Notes under the pieces: model-generated
What the model was told of the DNA's origin: nothing
The model's database searches: none
What the model saw: only the letters and a program-made list of their open reading frames with translations
Made by a program: the position numbers and the translations under genes
NCBI GenBank assembly: GCA_029204225.1
Contig: CM055106.1
Span: forward strand, 42,052,368-42,116,367
Length of the DNA: 64,000 nt
DNA from: Diphasiastrum complanatum
Taxonomy: Eukaryota > Streptophyta > Lycopodiopsida > Lycopodiales > Lycopodiaceae
Direction of reading: 5' to 3'
In this document: piece after piece, positions 1 to 10,157 of the stretch
Layout: every line of letters begins with the position of its first letter
How positions within the stretch are numbered: the stretch's first letter is position 1

Positions 1-1690
1 CTACTGATACACATGCAAAAGGAAGTCAAGAAAATATCTCTATACCAAATCTCACAACAAGGAGCAGTTTACAAAAATAGTCTGCACTAGTAGATGTACC
101 CAGTAGTAGTAGATATTGACTTGTAGAATCCAGAGATTATTCACCTGTTAGAAGATCATCAAGCTCTCGGTTACCACTTGACAACATAAGAGAAAATTTG
201 AGCACAAAAGGGGCCTTTTAAAACGATACCTTCTATTTTTTTTTCTCAAAAGTTTCTTCCACATGGTCCAATCAAAACACTCAAATTTGAAATCTACGTA
301 ACGTAGCTCCTTCAAATTGATTTTCTTTTCTTTTTAAAAGAGCTGTAATTTTGCGTCAGGGGCAGCCCATAAATAAGCCATTTTATTTGTAGTAAGTATG
401 CAACTCAGCAAAAAAAAATAGTGTAACTTTTGAACGGCAACTCGAATTGAGACGATTACGGTGCCATTAGAAAGCCCTTGACGAAAGCTTTTCAACGACG
501 TTCCGAGCTACGGTGAAGAAGTTATGGCCAGTCAAAGTTTTGGTTGGTCAACACTTGGTCAACCCTCCGGTCAACTGCGCTTGAAAGAGATATCGGGTTG
601 ACCAAGTGTTGACCGACCAAAACTTTGACTGGCCATAACTTCTTCACCGTAGCTCGGAACCGGATCATCTTGGGTATCATTGAAAAGCTCTCGTCGAGGG
701 CTTTCTAATGGCACCATAATCTTCTCAATCCAAGTTGCCGTTCAAAAGTTGTGATTTTTTTCAATCACAAACTATACTACCCACATAATAGCTAATCATT
801 GAAGATTGTGTGGGCAGGACTGCGGGCAGAAACAAATTTTACTTTAGTATTTTACATTGCCAAAAAATTGTCATCCTACATGGCAATCCTTATAGGGCCC
901 TTTTCAAGGCCAAATTTTCTCTAATGGTACAAACCTGAACTATTCTAGGCCTCATAAGAACCATAGAGTGTTCCCGAAGCACTCTCCACACCAGAAGTTG
1001 ATAAATACCAAACTGCCATGAATAGTGAATAAAATTCACTTCTCAAGAATTAGTCTATCGTAGATTTTCCACCAACGAAGGTCATCGATACAAAATGGAT
1101 CTTCAAAAGGAAGATGGGTCTATTGCCAAATGGAAGACAAGATTCATAGCTAAAGACTACAAACAAATTCAAGGTATTGACTTCAATGAGGCTTTCAGTA
1201 TGGTAGTTAGATTACAGTCTCTAAAGCTGTGTTTGCGCATGCTGCTATCAAAAATCTTGAAATTTATCAAATGGATCTCAAGACTGCATTTCTACATGGA
1301 GAAATCCAAGAAAAAATCTATATTTCGCAGCCTAAAATATATGAGATAAAGGGCCAAGAGCATAAAGTCTGTCGACTGCCTAAAGCTCTATATGGGCTAA
1401 AACAAGCTCCACGTGCTTGGTTTGATAAAATAAACTCATATCTTATGCATATTGGTTTCAAACCAAGCACTATCGACTGCAATGTCTATGTACAACATTT
1501 AATACTAGATCAGTGATCATTGCACTTTATATAGATGATGCATTATTATCTAGCAATGATATATCATTATTGTCAAAGATAAAGTTCAATTCTTTCAAAA
1601 GAATTTGGGATGACTGATCTAGATGAAATACATCACTTACTTGGCATTCAAATTAGCAGAGATAGAGTAAATAGGGGCAATAAATACTCG
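1..1690 (+). pseudogene. Ty1/Copia pol fragment (integrase-RT linker and reverse transcriptase), split by a foldback element
   Basis: The right part (about 975-1690) encodes degenerate Copia reverse transcriptase. The KW-F-K motif is near 1093, the AFLHG motif near 1280, the LYGLKQAPRAW block near 1390, and a YIDD catalytic box near 1530. At least two frameshifts separate these motifs: one between KW-F-K and the next block, one near 1230. Stop codons lie near 1030 and 1055. The left part (1-189) reads as the serine-rich linker that normally sits between integrase and RT. It is cut off from the rest by the insertion at 190-921, and the reading resumes after it. Similarity fades after about 1680, so the RNase H part is missing. 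It is a dead copy with no LTR in view. Confidence 0.8.
190..921. mobile_element. Foldback/MITE-like element with TAA target duplication
   Basis: The ends are inverted repeats: GAGAAAATTTG at 190-200 and CAAATTTTCTC at 911-921. Similarity continues inward for about 28 bases. TAA flanks it on both sides (187-189 and 922-924). Inside is a near-perfect palindrome: about 421-566 pairs with 593-756 around a ~26 base spacer. It contains no ORF. A 3 bp TAA duplication with short terminal inverted repeats fits a PIF/Harbinger-type non-autonomous element, but the family is inferred. It sits inside the Copia pol relic. The palindrome arms resemble the modules at 21.1-23.0 kb. Confidence 0.75.
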
Positions 1691-2689
1691 TTATCTGATC
1701 CATTTTACTCACCCATTTTTTAGTCTTTTCTGATAACTAATTCCAATCAGTAGACGGTTTGACGAATAACTAATTACTTGCATCTTTACTTGCACCTGAT
1801 AATACTCGCCATTAGAAATCTCAAAAATTGTGTAGTAGTGCTGATTTGATTGGGTATTAGTATGTAGAACCCAGGGGTTCGTGATGCAAAATTGAAAAAA
1901 ACAATTGAATAAGTGGAGATAATTGATGAACCTTAATACCCAGAGGACAAAGCATCGAAAACCATCCTAGTGTATTTTATTGATGAGGCAATTGGAGAAT
2001 TGATACTCATGGGGACTAGCATGGATTAGATTTCTTGCTTTGTGGATTAAAAGTAGGATTCAACATTGTGGTACATCATTTAGGCTGGGATTGTGGTTTA
2101 ATTTTTGTAAATCCATTAACATCCCATTTCTTGATGTTCTTGGAAGTTCAAGCATCAAGAAATGTGTGTTTATGGATTCTTGGACCTTCAAAATGTTGTC
2201 TAGCTAGTTTCTTGTTTCTTGTTTGTGGATCGATGCATGTAGATTAGTTTTCAGCCTGTATTGATCTCTTCAAACACGTTTTTGTAGCAGTTAGAAGTAG
2301 GATTTTGTTTGATGTTCAACTGAGCAGTATGTAGATCAATTGTTGAACGTATTGGCTTGCATGTTTGGATGTTTAGGCATGTGAGTACAGTTCAAGAGAG
2401 ACCCATTTGGATGTCCTTTGACATGCAAGACATTAATACAATAGATATCAGACCCTTCTGATCTGGGCGATGAAACAAGAACAATAACAACCAAGAAATG
2501 CCCAAGAAGCCTGGTAATAGGCAAACAGTTTTGAAACCAAAAGAAGTAAAGAATAAACCCATTGACATATCCTAAGATGACGATTATGTCTACAAGGCCA
2601 CCTCAATATGAGATCTACTAAATATATGGCGTGGAATTCATTAGCAACTGGTCTATCACTTCTTGCATCATCTTCTGAACTCTGTGTAC
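1691..2689. other. No recognisable gene
   Basis: AT-rich sequence between two Copia fragments. The short ORFs show no family signature. It may be further decayed retrotransposon. Confidence 0.5.
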
Positions 2690-3135
2690 ATGAATATTTT
2701 ATTTTAGGCAAGCACTCTAGAAGCAAATTCACCAAAGGTCAATCTATTAGATTCAAGAGATGTTCTTGAGCTCATATATAGTAATTTATGTGGTCCTATG
2801 CAAACACCATCCCATGGTGGTTCCCTATGATTTATCACCTTCATAGATGATTACTCAAGATTTAATTCTATGATGTTCATAAAGTCTAACAAAGATGAAG
2901 CATTCAGTTGTTTCCAACAATTCAAAGCTGCAGTAGAATTGCAAACATGAAGGAAGATAAAGTGTCTAAGATTAGATGGAGGGGGAGAGTACATTTCCAT
3001 GGCTTTCAAGAAATATGTTTTTGATAATGGCATTAGACAACAGCTTACTGCTAGCTATACTCAACAAAATGGGATAGCAAAAAGAAAGAACAAAACTCTC
3101 CTTGCAATAATGTGATCCAAATAGATTCTTTTGTA
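2690..3135 (+). pseudogene. Ty1/Copia integrase fragment
   Basis: The translation gives the end of the GAG-pre-integrase domain (a LGKHSRSKF block near 2710). After one frameshift the integrase core follows: a SNLCGPM block near 2790, FIDDYSR near 2845, a RLDGGGEY block near 2975, and a QQNGIAKRKN block near 3065. Two acidic residues of the DDE triad (in the DLCGP-like and FIDDYS blocks) are partly degraded. There are in-frame stops near 2830 and 2950. It ends where an opposite-strand RNase H fragment begins, so this is a rearranged junction and not one element. Confidence 0.8.
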
Positions 3136-3323
3136 GGATGATTTGCACCAATATATTCAGCTTGTGTTGAAGACAAAAAAACTGATTTTTGCTTTTTGTT
3201 GTTCCAGGAGGCTGGACCGCCTACTAAATTTAACCAATAATCAGAAGTTGATTTTATGGTATTTGGATCTCCATCCCAATCTGAATCAGTGTACCCATAT
3301 AGAGTTGATCCTGCACCACCCAC
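3125..3323 (-). pseudogene. Ty1/Copia RNase H fragment
   Basis: The minus-strand translation shows the classic Copia RNase H pattern: a YGYTDSDWDGDP block, then KST, then SWNNKKQ, then LSSTQAEYIGA and the TKESIW block. It is open for about 65 codons and has no RT attached. It abuts a plus-strand integrase fragment, so the two come from different insertions or an inversion. Confidence 0.8.
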
Positions 3324-3873
3324 ATCTAAATGAATTATTTTGCTGGGGTGACTGCAAAATAATTTAGCACACTATGAAACATAATGAATTAGAATGAAAC
3401 AATTACATTAGAATATTGATTTCAAAATGCTATTAAGAAAGACAGAGTTTACCTCCAAACTGACGATCTGCCAGTCCACGGAATGGGGAACATTTGTAGG
3501 AATATATTTACTTAGATATGGAAGGTATATATCTACATCCCTATGCATATTTCTCGTCGAATTCATCTTGACACAAAAAAACTTTAATATTATTATCTAC
3601 AGATCTCTTAATAGAGATCAAGTTTAAACTCCAATGGTCACTGCAAAATAAGATTGAAATTTTTTTAGCTGCAATTCTGAGAACTATTTCCATCGACAAT
3701 GCCCATGTTAATGCATAAAACAACAAGAAGCATTTAATATATCTTACTTTGTATGATAAGGGATGAGCAGATACTTTGTTGCTGGTGTGAATCCACTTGT
3801 CAGACACTGTGACAATGTGTCATTATTCTCCTTGAAGGCCTGAAGCAGAAAGTTACTCAGCACCAGCAACTCA

Positions 3874-4404
3874 TTGGATGAATCTCTTGCAATGTCATAT
3901 TGCAAGAGTGTAAGCCCGAACTCTATCACAGAATCACTGATGGAAGCCCGTCTGTCTTTGAGATCCAAGCCTGTTTTCTCCGTAGGTCCACTCCAGTACA
4001 TGCATTATACTGATCTTGTTCATTTCTTCCCAGCTTTCAGACATAGACTGGATAGAATGTTCACCAAATTGTTTGATCTTTTCAAAAGCAGTTCAATGTG
4101 TCCGTTTTGCAACAAGAAATGTCGATTGGTTGAATATCAGAGTGGTTTCGTACTTTTCCTATTAGTTCAGATCCCAGATGATGCGGAAGTTTCTGTTGCT
4201 GACCCTCCTTTTGCATCATCCTCTGTTTAGTCAGCTATTAAGGATATCAAACACTTTCTTATCGACACTCTTGATAAGGAAAGTGACTTTATTGATGTAA
4301 ATACTGATGTTCTTCGGGATTCTTTTATTGGCCAAAATACATCTGATGATGAATCCAATCCTATAGAGGAGTTGAAATATCTACAATGCAAAGTTATTTT
4401 TTGA
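3874..4404 (+). pseudogene. Unclassified broken ORF with a CPFCNKKC zinc-ribbon-like motif
   Basis: One reading frame stays open from 3874 to a TGA at 4402-4404 except for a single TAG at 4228-4230, giving about 176 residues. A CPFCNKKC motif lies around residue 75, and an acidic tail runs through residues 130-165. I do not recognise the protein. On the other strand, 3744-4001 also encodes a helix-rich stretch (GLTLLQ, LSNFLLQAF) that could be an exon of an ARM/HEAT-type protein. Only one strand can be real, and neither is proven. A minus-strand ORF at 4565-4879 is also unclassified. Confidence 0.25.
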
Positions 4405-5344
4405 GTGGTTCAACCTTCAGCAAGATGTATATATTTCTCAGGTAATAAATTCTGTTCATTCTTATTTTGGAATGATGATAAGTTTTCTATTTCGATCGAT
4501 CCACTCTCGGCTCCATTGGTCTTTTCCCGACGGTCCCAACAACTTTTGCAGTCTCTCTTCCAATTTAAACCTCACAACTTTCTCGTCTCGGTCCTGAATC
4601 GATTACTTTTCTCATTCTTTTCAAAGCCGGTTTTTCTTGTTCTTTAGGAGAGAGATTTGTTTTAGTACATAGAACAATTTCCATTTTTGTTACATCTTCA
4701 ATCATAGAAACTACAGCAGATCCAATAATTGCGACATCAGAAAAAACACTTTGTGTTCCGTCAGCATCCATTAATAGCTTATGTTTGCTAGATAAGGCCA
4801 TCAAGCCGTTGAAGAGGGAACCCTCGTAGTTAAGAATAAATTCGTTTGAGTCGTGGAACATAAAAAACATTTGCTTCACATGAAATTCACGAAGTGTGGA
4901 ATGTAGTTAATTGTGTCTCTAGTTCAATTTGCAAAAGTTCAATATTGAAATCAAATATATTCGATCAAACCTTTTTTCAAGAAAAAGTGATTATTACAAT
5001 TATTATTTGTGTTTGACTATAAGGCCCGATATAAAAGTTATTTGGAAAATAGTGAAAATCATCCATTTAATATTGCTATAGTGCTTGGCTTCGTACGTGT
5101 GCATTGGATGCGGACCACTTCGACAAATGCTTTCTTAGGAATGCATGAGTTAGAAATGTTGCAATTAGATCAAAACGGTCAAAGGAAGCGTTCAACAAAG
5201 TATCAGCCATGAGTTTATGATATAAATCATGAAGATGTGGATGTGCTTGCTTTTAATTTTGAGTTGACAATGACGAATCATTTATGAAAGTCAACAATAC
5301 CAGTTTTACAAAAACGTCTCGGGTTAACTGCACATCCATCATTT

Positions 5345-5540
5345 TCAACTCGGCAACAACGGAGCAAAGTTGTAATGCAAATATATATACTTATATACAT
5401 ATGTATGTATGTGTGTCTGTATACATATAGTGTATAGATACACATATGTTTGTATATATACATAGATATGTGTATATAGATACATATTTATGTATATATG
5501 TCTATATTTGTATATAGATATATACATATAAAACCCAACT
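5345..5540. repeat. AT-rich microsatellite-like tract (TATATG/ATGTAT type)
   Basis: A run of TA, ATGTAT and TATACA words of varying length with no coding capacity. The minus-strand ORFs across it are low-complexity artefacts. Confidence 0.8.
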
Positions 5541-6053
5541 AAACAAGCTCACATAATTGGTGGCAAAATGCAATCATGGAAGTGCATCAATGTCTGGATC
5601 GATAGGTGTTAGCAGTGTGACCTTTACAACACTAATGAGTATAATAACTTGAAGTAAAGAGCCTAGGATCGAATGATCATAGATAGTGCTAGTGAAAATA
5701 CCCAATCATCTATAGTAAAACCTATGAGAAAATTGAAAAAGAGGAGATTCTTGAGTGGGAGAAGCTCACAAAAGCTACTTGAGAAGTAATTACAAAAGGA
5801 GAATATTAAAGTTGATCAAATAGTAATTACAAAAACTAGGCATTGACACAATCTAAGATGAATATTTTGCTATGTCAATTGCCTCAAATTATAGCTGCTT
5901 ATTTGGCTAATTTTGTGAAATATCCACTAAAGTACTTTGTTACCTAGTCATTGGCAATCTACGTGAAGATTCTAGCATAAAATCTTGTTCTCTAGAAAGT
6001 TGCAAAAAACTAACTAATCACGTTTAAAAAATAAATCACACCTTGGCATTATG

Positions 6054-6056
<3 letters not shown>
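5541..6056. other. No recognisable gene
   Basis: AT-rich spacer. No ORF with family features and no repeat structure seen. Confidence 0.5.

Positions 6057-6127
<71 letters not shown>
6057..6127. repeat. (GA)n microsatellite, about 35 units
   Basis: An uninterrupted GA dinucleotide run, followed by two GTGA variants. It lies about 1.3 kb upstream of the SUVH start codon. Confidence 0.97.
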
Positions 6128-6130
<3 letters not shown>

Positions 6131-6196
6131 GTGAGGAGATTCTTAGGCCTTCTATGATGGTTGCATCCTCCCAAGGTGAAAAAATCTAACAAGCTG

Positions 6197-6226
6197 CCCC
6201 CCCCCCCCCCCAAAAAAAAAAAAAAA
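6197..6226. repeat. Poly-C run followed by poly-A run
   Basis: Fifteen C followed by fifteen A, then A/G-rich sequence. It is a simple tract and a likely place for assembly or length error. Confidence 0.9.
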
Positions 6227-6639
6227 GAAAGAAAAGAAATCAATGGCATATCTCTTAGTTTTCTATGCATTTTCACCCAAAAACTTTTCTCAAGGTAACA
6301 TTAAAAGATCTCAAGATTAGCTAAATCTTGGATCTAACATGCATCTTTTGTTGTATAAAATTAGACTAAATATGTGATCATGGCAACAAATTATTTTGCG
6401 AGATGGAGCTTGGTGCCACCAAAATGCTAAATAAACTTCATTGCACTCTAGTTTTCTAATACTAAGCCCGGACAGACGTGTTTATAAAAAAATCAATGGG
6501 TAGCAACCAAAGCCATTTATGAAAGCTTAGAGTCCCCAAGGCTCCCAAATTCTTGATTTATGTAAACAAGAAAAAATAAATGGATTTTGTTATTTCTAGT
6601 TAAAATGTTTTTCGAGGTTTATGTTATAAATCTCAACTT

Positions 6640-7355
6640 TTGCTTTATTTTTTCTTTTTTTCTTAATTTCTTTGAACTTTGGCCTACTTTCGTGCCTTTG
6701 TATTTTGCTGCCCATCCCTCTCGCGTACGAAGATTTAAAGGATCGTGCTCTGCTGTGCCCGGCATATTAATGGCGCGCTGTCATTTTAAGCCCGCCACCG
6801 TTGGATTCGACCTGTACTGTTCAGATCTTGCCACGTTTGAAGAATGGATCATTGAATTGAGTCCGGGTGGCAGATGTGACGCGTGGCTATCATCTAATTG
6901 TGTGGACGTGAAATGTACCGTGTGCCGTTAGACGCCATCGCTGTGCTCTCTCTTTTTCCTCGCCGCGTGCTTGGATTCTATGTCGCTCCCCTGCTCTCTG
7001 CTTCCCCATGCGCTTCTCGATCTCAGATGAATCCATTCCTCCCTTGTGATGGTGAAGGCAAATTCAGTGAGATTTCAGTAGCCTGATGATGTAGAAATGG
7101 CGTTTTACAGTGAGCTGCATGGAATTCTGTGAAGAGAGCACAGAGAATTGAGCTGGGTCATGGTGTTGCAGAGCAAGCAGACTCGCTGCTTTTCTGTTCG
7201 TGGTGGTTTTTGTTCAGGTGTTTGGTGTGTTTCCAGAAAGGTGGCCTTGCTGCAACAGATCTGTGGAGGATTTGCGGTTTTCTGTTTGCGGAATTGTCCC
7301 CAGATCTGGTCGTTTTGGTGCAGGAAACGTATTGTTGGACACATCAGGTTGGAAA
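6640..7355 (+). promoter_or_regulatory. Presumed promoter and 5' leader of the SUVH gene
   Basis: Base composition rises in GC compared with the flanks. The stretch is free of transposon signatures and ends at the chosen SUVH start. It contains many ATGs (for example near 6770, 7027, 7097 and 7158) followed by short ORFs. So either transcription starts close to 7200 or a 5' UTR intron removes them. Acceptor-like sites occur near 7228 and 7239. No TATA box or start site can be assigned from sequence alone. Confidence 0.45.
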
Positions 7356-9932
7356 ATGGCAGCATTTGCTGGTGGAAAGGATGGGGCTGTCAAGGAAACG
7401 AAAAATAGTCTGGCATTGATTTTATATCAGGAAAATCAATTTGCTTTAGCTTTGCGAGGTTGGTCAGAAGGTTGCCTTCCCTCGAGTGAAGATGGTCTAG
7501 TCTTAGAGAGGAGGGATGAGGGAGGGAGCGCTGGCAGTAAGATGCAAGAGGTGATCGATTTGATCTCAGATGAGGAGGAAATGAATGCAAAACAGCCTGA
7601 GAGTTGTATGCAATGTGATAGTCCTTATCCTCTAAGAAGCTGGCCTGAGAAAAGTAGTCAAGGGAACAAAGAGATGCCGATGGATGATGAAACACGTGAA
7701 AAGACTGAGGCGGAGGATGAAAGTGCTTGCAGGAAGCGGCCACACATGAATGCGAACAATTCTGATACACCTAATCTAGAGCAGGGTTGGGAGGAAGGCT
7801 CCGGGCCAGGTAAGAGGGAAAAGCTTAGTGCTGCTGAGAATGTTGTAGAAAATTCTGTACAACCGAGATTTGAGCAAATCACGGACGATGGAGTGATAGA
7901 TTCCAGAATTCAAGAAAACGGGGGCCGCAAGGCAGCTAGCGGTAGAGATTTTTCGAAAAACAGTAAGAATGGAGAGTCTGCAGGAGTTATTCCACTAGCT
8001 GATGCAGATGTGCTTGATTGGAAGACAGTTAACCGAAAAGAAAGCATGTCTGATCAAAATTCTGGTAAACGCTCTGCTGAAAGGAGCACGAAAAGAACCG
8101 TGGCTGTTAAGATTACTCACTCGTCTGCATTGGCAAAGAGATCAACTCTTCCAACGCCTCTGATGCAGAAGGAACAAGTTAAAGCAGAAAGTTTACAGGA
8201 AGATTTCGCTCCTAGGGAAACCAGCAAGAAGAAGCCAAGAATGCGTGGGGAATTGGAAACTAGAGATGGTGTAGCGCCAGTGTCTGCTTCGCCCCTCGCC
8301 AGAAATAATGAAACGGTTAGCGAGACTGTGACACAAGCAACAGAACACTCACATAAGCTGGAGGAATTGCCTACTTTGCTGCGAGCAGATGGTCCTTCAC
8401 AAGAGCACGAGGAAAGCGAGGCCCGTAGATTAGTAAGGCAAACTCTTCAGAAGTTTGAGGCTCTGAGGCGCAAGTTACTGCGAGATGAAGAGGCTCGCGT
8501 GAAGGAATCTGGGAATGGAGTGAAGCGGCCTGACTTGAAAGCAGGTACGATTATGAACGCCAACAATTTGTGGCTTAATCGAGCGAAGAAAATAGGCGCT
8601 ATTCCTGGTGTCGAAGTAGGTGATCAGTTCTACTTTAGAGTAGAACTTTGCATTGTCGGATTGCACAGACAGATACAAGCAGGCATAGATTCCATCTCTC
8701 CCAAGGATAATCAATGGGACGTGCCTGTGGCTGCAAGCATAATCGCTTCTGGAGGCTACGAAGATGACTTTGATACTGGAGAAACTTTGATATACACGGG
8801 TCAAGGTGGGAATAATTACGGAGGAAACAAGAGACAGCAGCAAGATCAAAAGCTTGAAAGAGGCAACCTGGCTCTGAAGCACAGCTACAAGATAGGCGTA
8901 CCTGTTAGAGTGATCCGTGGAAGCAAATGCAAGGACAGTCCAACTGGTACGATATACACATATGATGGCTTATATAGAGTGGAGAAGTTTTGGCTTGAAA
9001 GGGGGTTATCAGGGTATGGTGTGTACAAGTTCCAATTGCAGCGCCTTCCTGGACAATGGCAAACCAGTTCTGCACTTGTGAAGTTTACGGGGACTATGAA
9101 AAGCAAATCAGGTGGGACAGAGGCTATAATTCATGAAGACATTTCAAGAGGTAAAGAGGGTCTGAGAATATGTGTTGTGAACAGTGTGGATACGTTGACA
9201 GAGGTGCCGGCTGCATTTGAATATGGTACTAGCGTCAGGCTTCCTCCTCAGCTGGAGAAGGGGCCTGCTCCTGAGGGATGCCAATGTGTCAATGGATGCT
9301 CAGATCCTGCTGTGTGTTGTTGCATAAGGAGGAATGGTGGACAATTGCCATATACAGGTGATAAAGCATTAGTTGAAATCAAGAATTTAGTGTACGAATG
9401 TGGCCAACAATGTCGTTGCCCTCCCACCTGCCACAACAGAGTAAGCCAACATGGAGCAAAACATAGACTGGAAATCTTCAAGAAAGATAGGGGATGGGGG
9501 GTAAGGTCATGGGATTCCATACCATCAGGTAGCTTTGTTTGTGAATATATAGGCCAAGTGGCTGTCACTGACAAGACACGGAAGTGCACTGAGCAGTGCG
9601 ATTACGTTTTACGTGTAGATGGCCTGAATCAGATGATTGCTCGAGGTGTTGATGTCTCCATGTATCTTGGAGAGCCAGCCAAAAACAATGTCTCTGAGGC
9701 TGTGGAAGGCACCATGTTTTTGATAGATGCAAGAGAGTATGGAAACATTGCACGGTTTATCAATCACAGTTGCTCTCCCAATTTGTATGCACAGTTCGTT
9801 TTATATGATCATGAGGATTTAAGGTTTCCCCACGTAATGCTCTTTGCAATGGAAAATACCCGTCCTTTTACGGAACTCACCTTCGATTATGGCAAAGATA
9901 TGAGGCCTGCCTCTGGGGCACATAACACCTAG
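7356..9932 (+). CDS. SRA-SET histone H3K9 methyltransferase homologue, SUVH2/9-type
   Basis: An intronless coding region of 858 residues. I chose the ATG at 7356 for its AAAATGG context; in-frame ATGs at 7200 and 7542 are alternatives. A SUMO-interaction-like motif (VIDLISDEEE, ~65-74) is followed by a long low-complexity acidic/basic region. A charged helix (~350-385) precedes the LWLNR block (~404), then the SRA/YDG domain (~405-565), which in this family binds methylated DNA. The cysteine-rich pre-SET (~641-696) and SET (~703-846) follow, with GWG, a full NHSC (803-806) and a final DYG. The protein stops 12 residues after DYG, so the post-SET CxCxxxxC is absent. The LWLNR-to-GVEVGD block, the QFVL-DH segment and the missing post-SET match Arabidopsis SUVH2/SUVH9, which recruit RNA polymerase V in RNA-directed DNA methylation. 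Those lack NHSC; this one keeps it. Whether it is enzymatically active cannot be told. Nuclear location is expected. Confidence 0.93.
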   Translation: MAAFAGGKDGAVKETKNSLALILYQENQFALALRGWSEGCLPSSEDGLVLERRDEGGSAGSKMQEVIDLISDEEEMNAKQPESCMQCDSPYPLRSWPEKSSQGNKEMPMDDETREKTEAEDESACRKRPHMNANNSDTPNLEQGWEEGSGPGKREKLSAAENVVENSVQPRFEQITDDGVIDSRIQENGGRKAASGRDFSKNSKNGESAGVIPLADADVLDWKTVNRKESMSDQNSGKRSAERSTKRTVAVKITHSSALAKRSTLPTPLMQKEQVKAESLQEDFAPRETSKKKPRMRGELETRDGVAPVSASPLARNNETVSETVTQATEHSHKLEELPTLLRADGPSQEHEESEARRLVRQTLQKFEALRRKLLRDEEARVKESGNGVKRPDLKAGTIMNANNLWLNRAKKIGAIPGVEVGDQFYFRVELCIVGLHRQIQAGIDSISPKDNQWDVPVAASIIASGGYEDDFDTGETLIYTGQGGNNYGGNKRQQQDQKLERGNLALKHSYKIGVPVRVIRGSKCKDSPTGTIYTYDGLYRVEKFWLERGLSGYGVYKFQLQRLPGQWQTSSALVKFTGTMKSKSGGTEAIIHEDISRGKEGLRICVVNSVDTLTEVPAAFEYGTSVRLPPQLEKGPAPEGCQCVNGCSDPAVCCCIRRNGGQLPYTGDKALVEIKNLVYECGQQCRCPPTCHNRVSQHGAKHRLEIFKKDRGWGVRSWDSIPSGSFVCEYIGQVAVTDKTRKCTEQCDYVLRVDGLNQMIARGVDVSMYLGEPAKNNVSEAVEGTMFLIDAREYGNIARFINHSCSPNLYAQFVLYDHEDLRFPHVMLFAMENTRPFTELTFDYGKDMRPASGAHNT

Positions 9933-9972
9933 GTTTACATGGTGACAAATTGATCCAACGCTAACATTTCTG

Positions 9973-10157
9973 TGTCAAGGACGTCCTATTTTGCTATGAA
10001 GAAAGCAAGGATGATGCTGCCTCTAATTATCATCCTTAGCTCACCTGTCAACTATGGAGACCTGTCAAGGACGTCCTATTTTGCTATGAATGCTAGAAAG
10101 CAAGGATGATGCTGCCTCTAATTATCATCCTTAGCTCACCAGTCAACTATGGAGACC
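9973..10157 (+). repeat. Tandem duplication of ~90 bp just downstream of SUVH
   Basis: The unit at 9973-10062 is repeated at 10063-10157 with near identity. The second unit carries a 5 bp insertion (TGCTA). It begins 41 bases after the SUVH stop and so probably lies in the 3' UTR. Confidence 0.92.

Noticed and set aside
5345-5540. Tyrosine/isoleucine-rich minus-strand ORFs
   Set aside because: Translation of a TATACA/ATGTAT simple repeat.
6049-6276. 75-codon minus-strand ORF with a serine-leucine repeat
   Set aside because: Translation of the GA microsatellite and poly-C/poly-A tract.
7390-9753. Several minus-strand ORFs of 60-135 codons over the SUVH gene
   Set aside because: Shadows of a strongly conserved plus-strand coding sequence, with no family features of their own.
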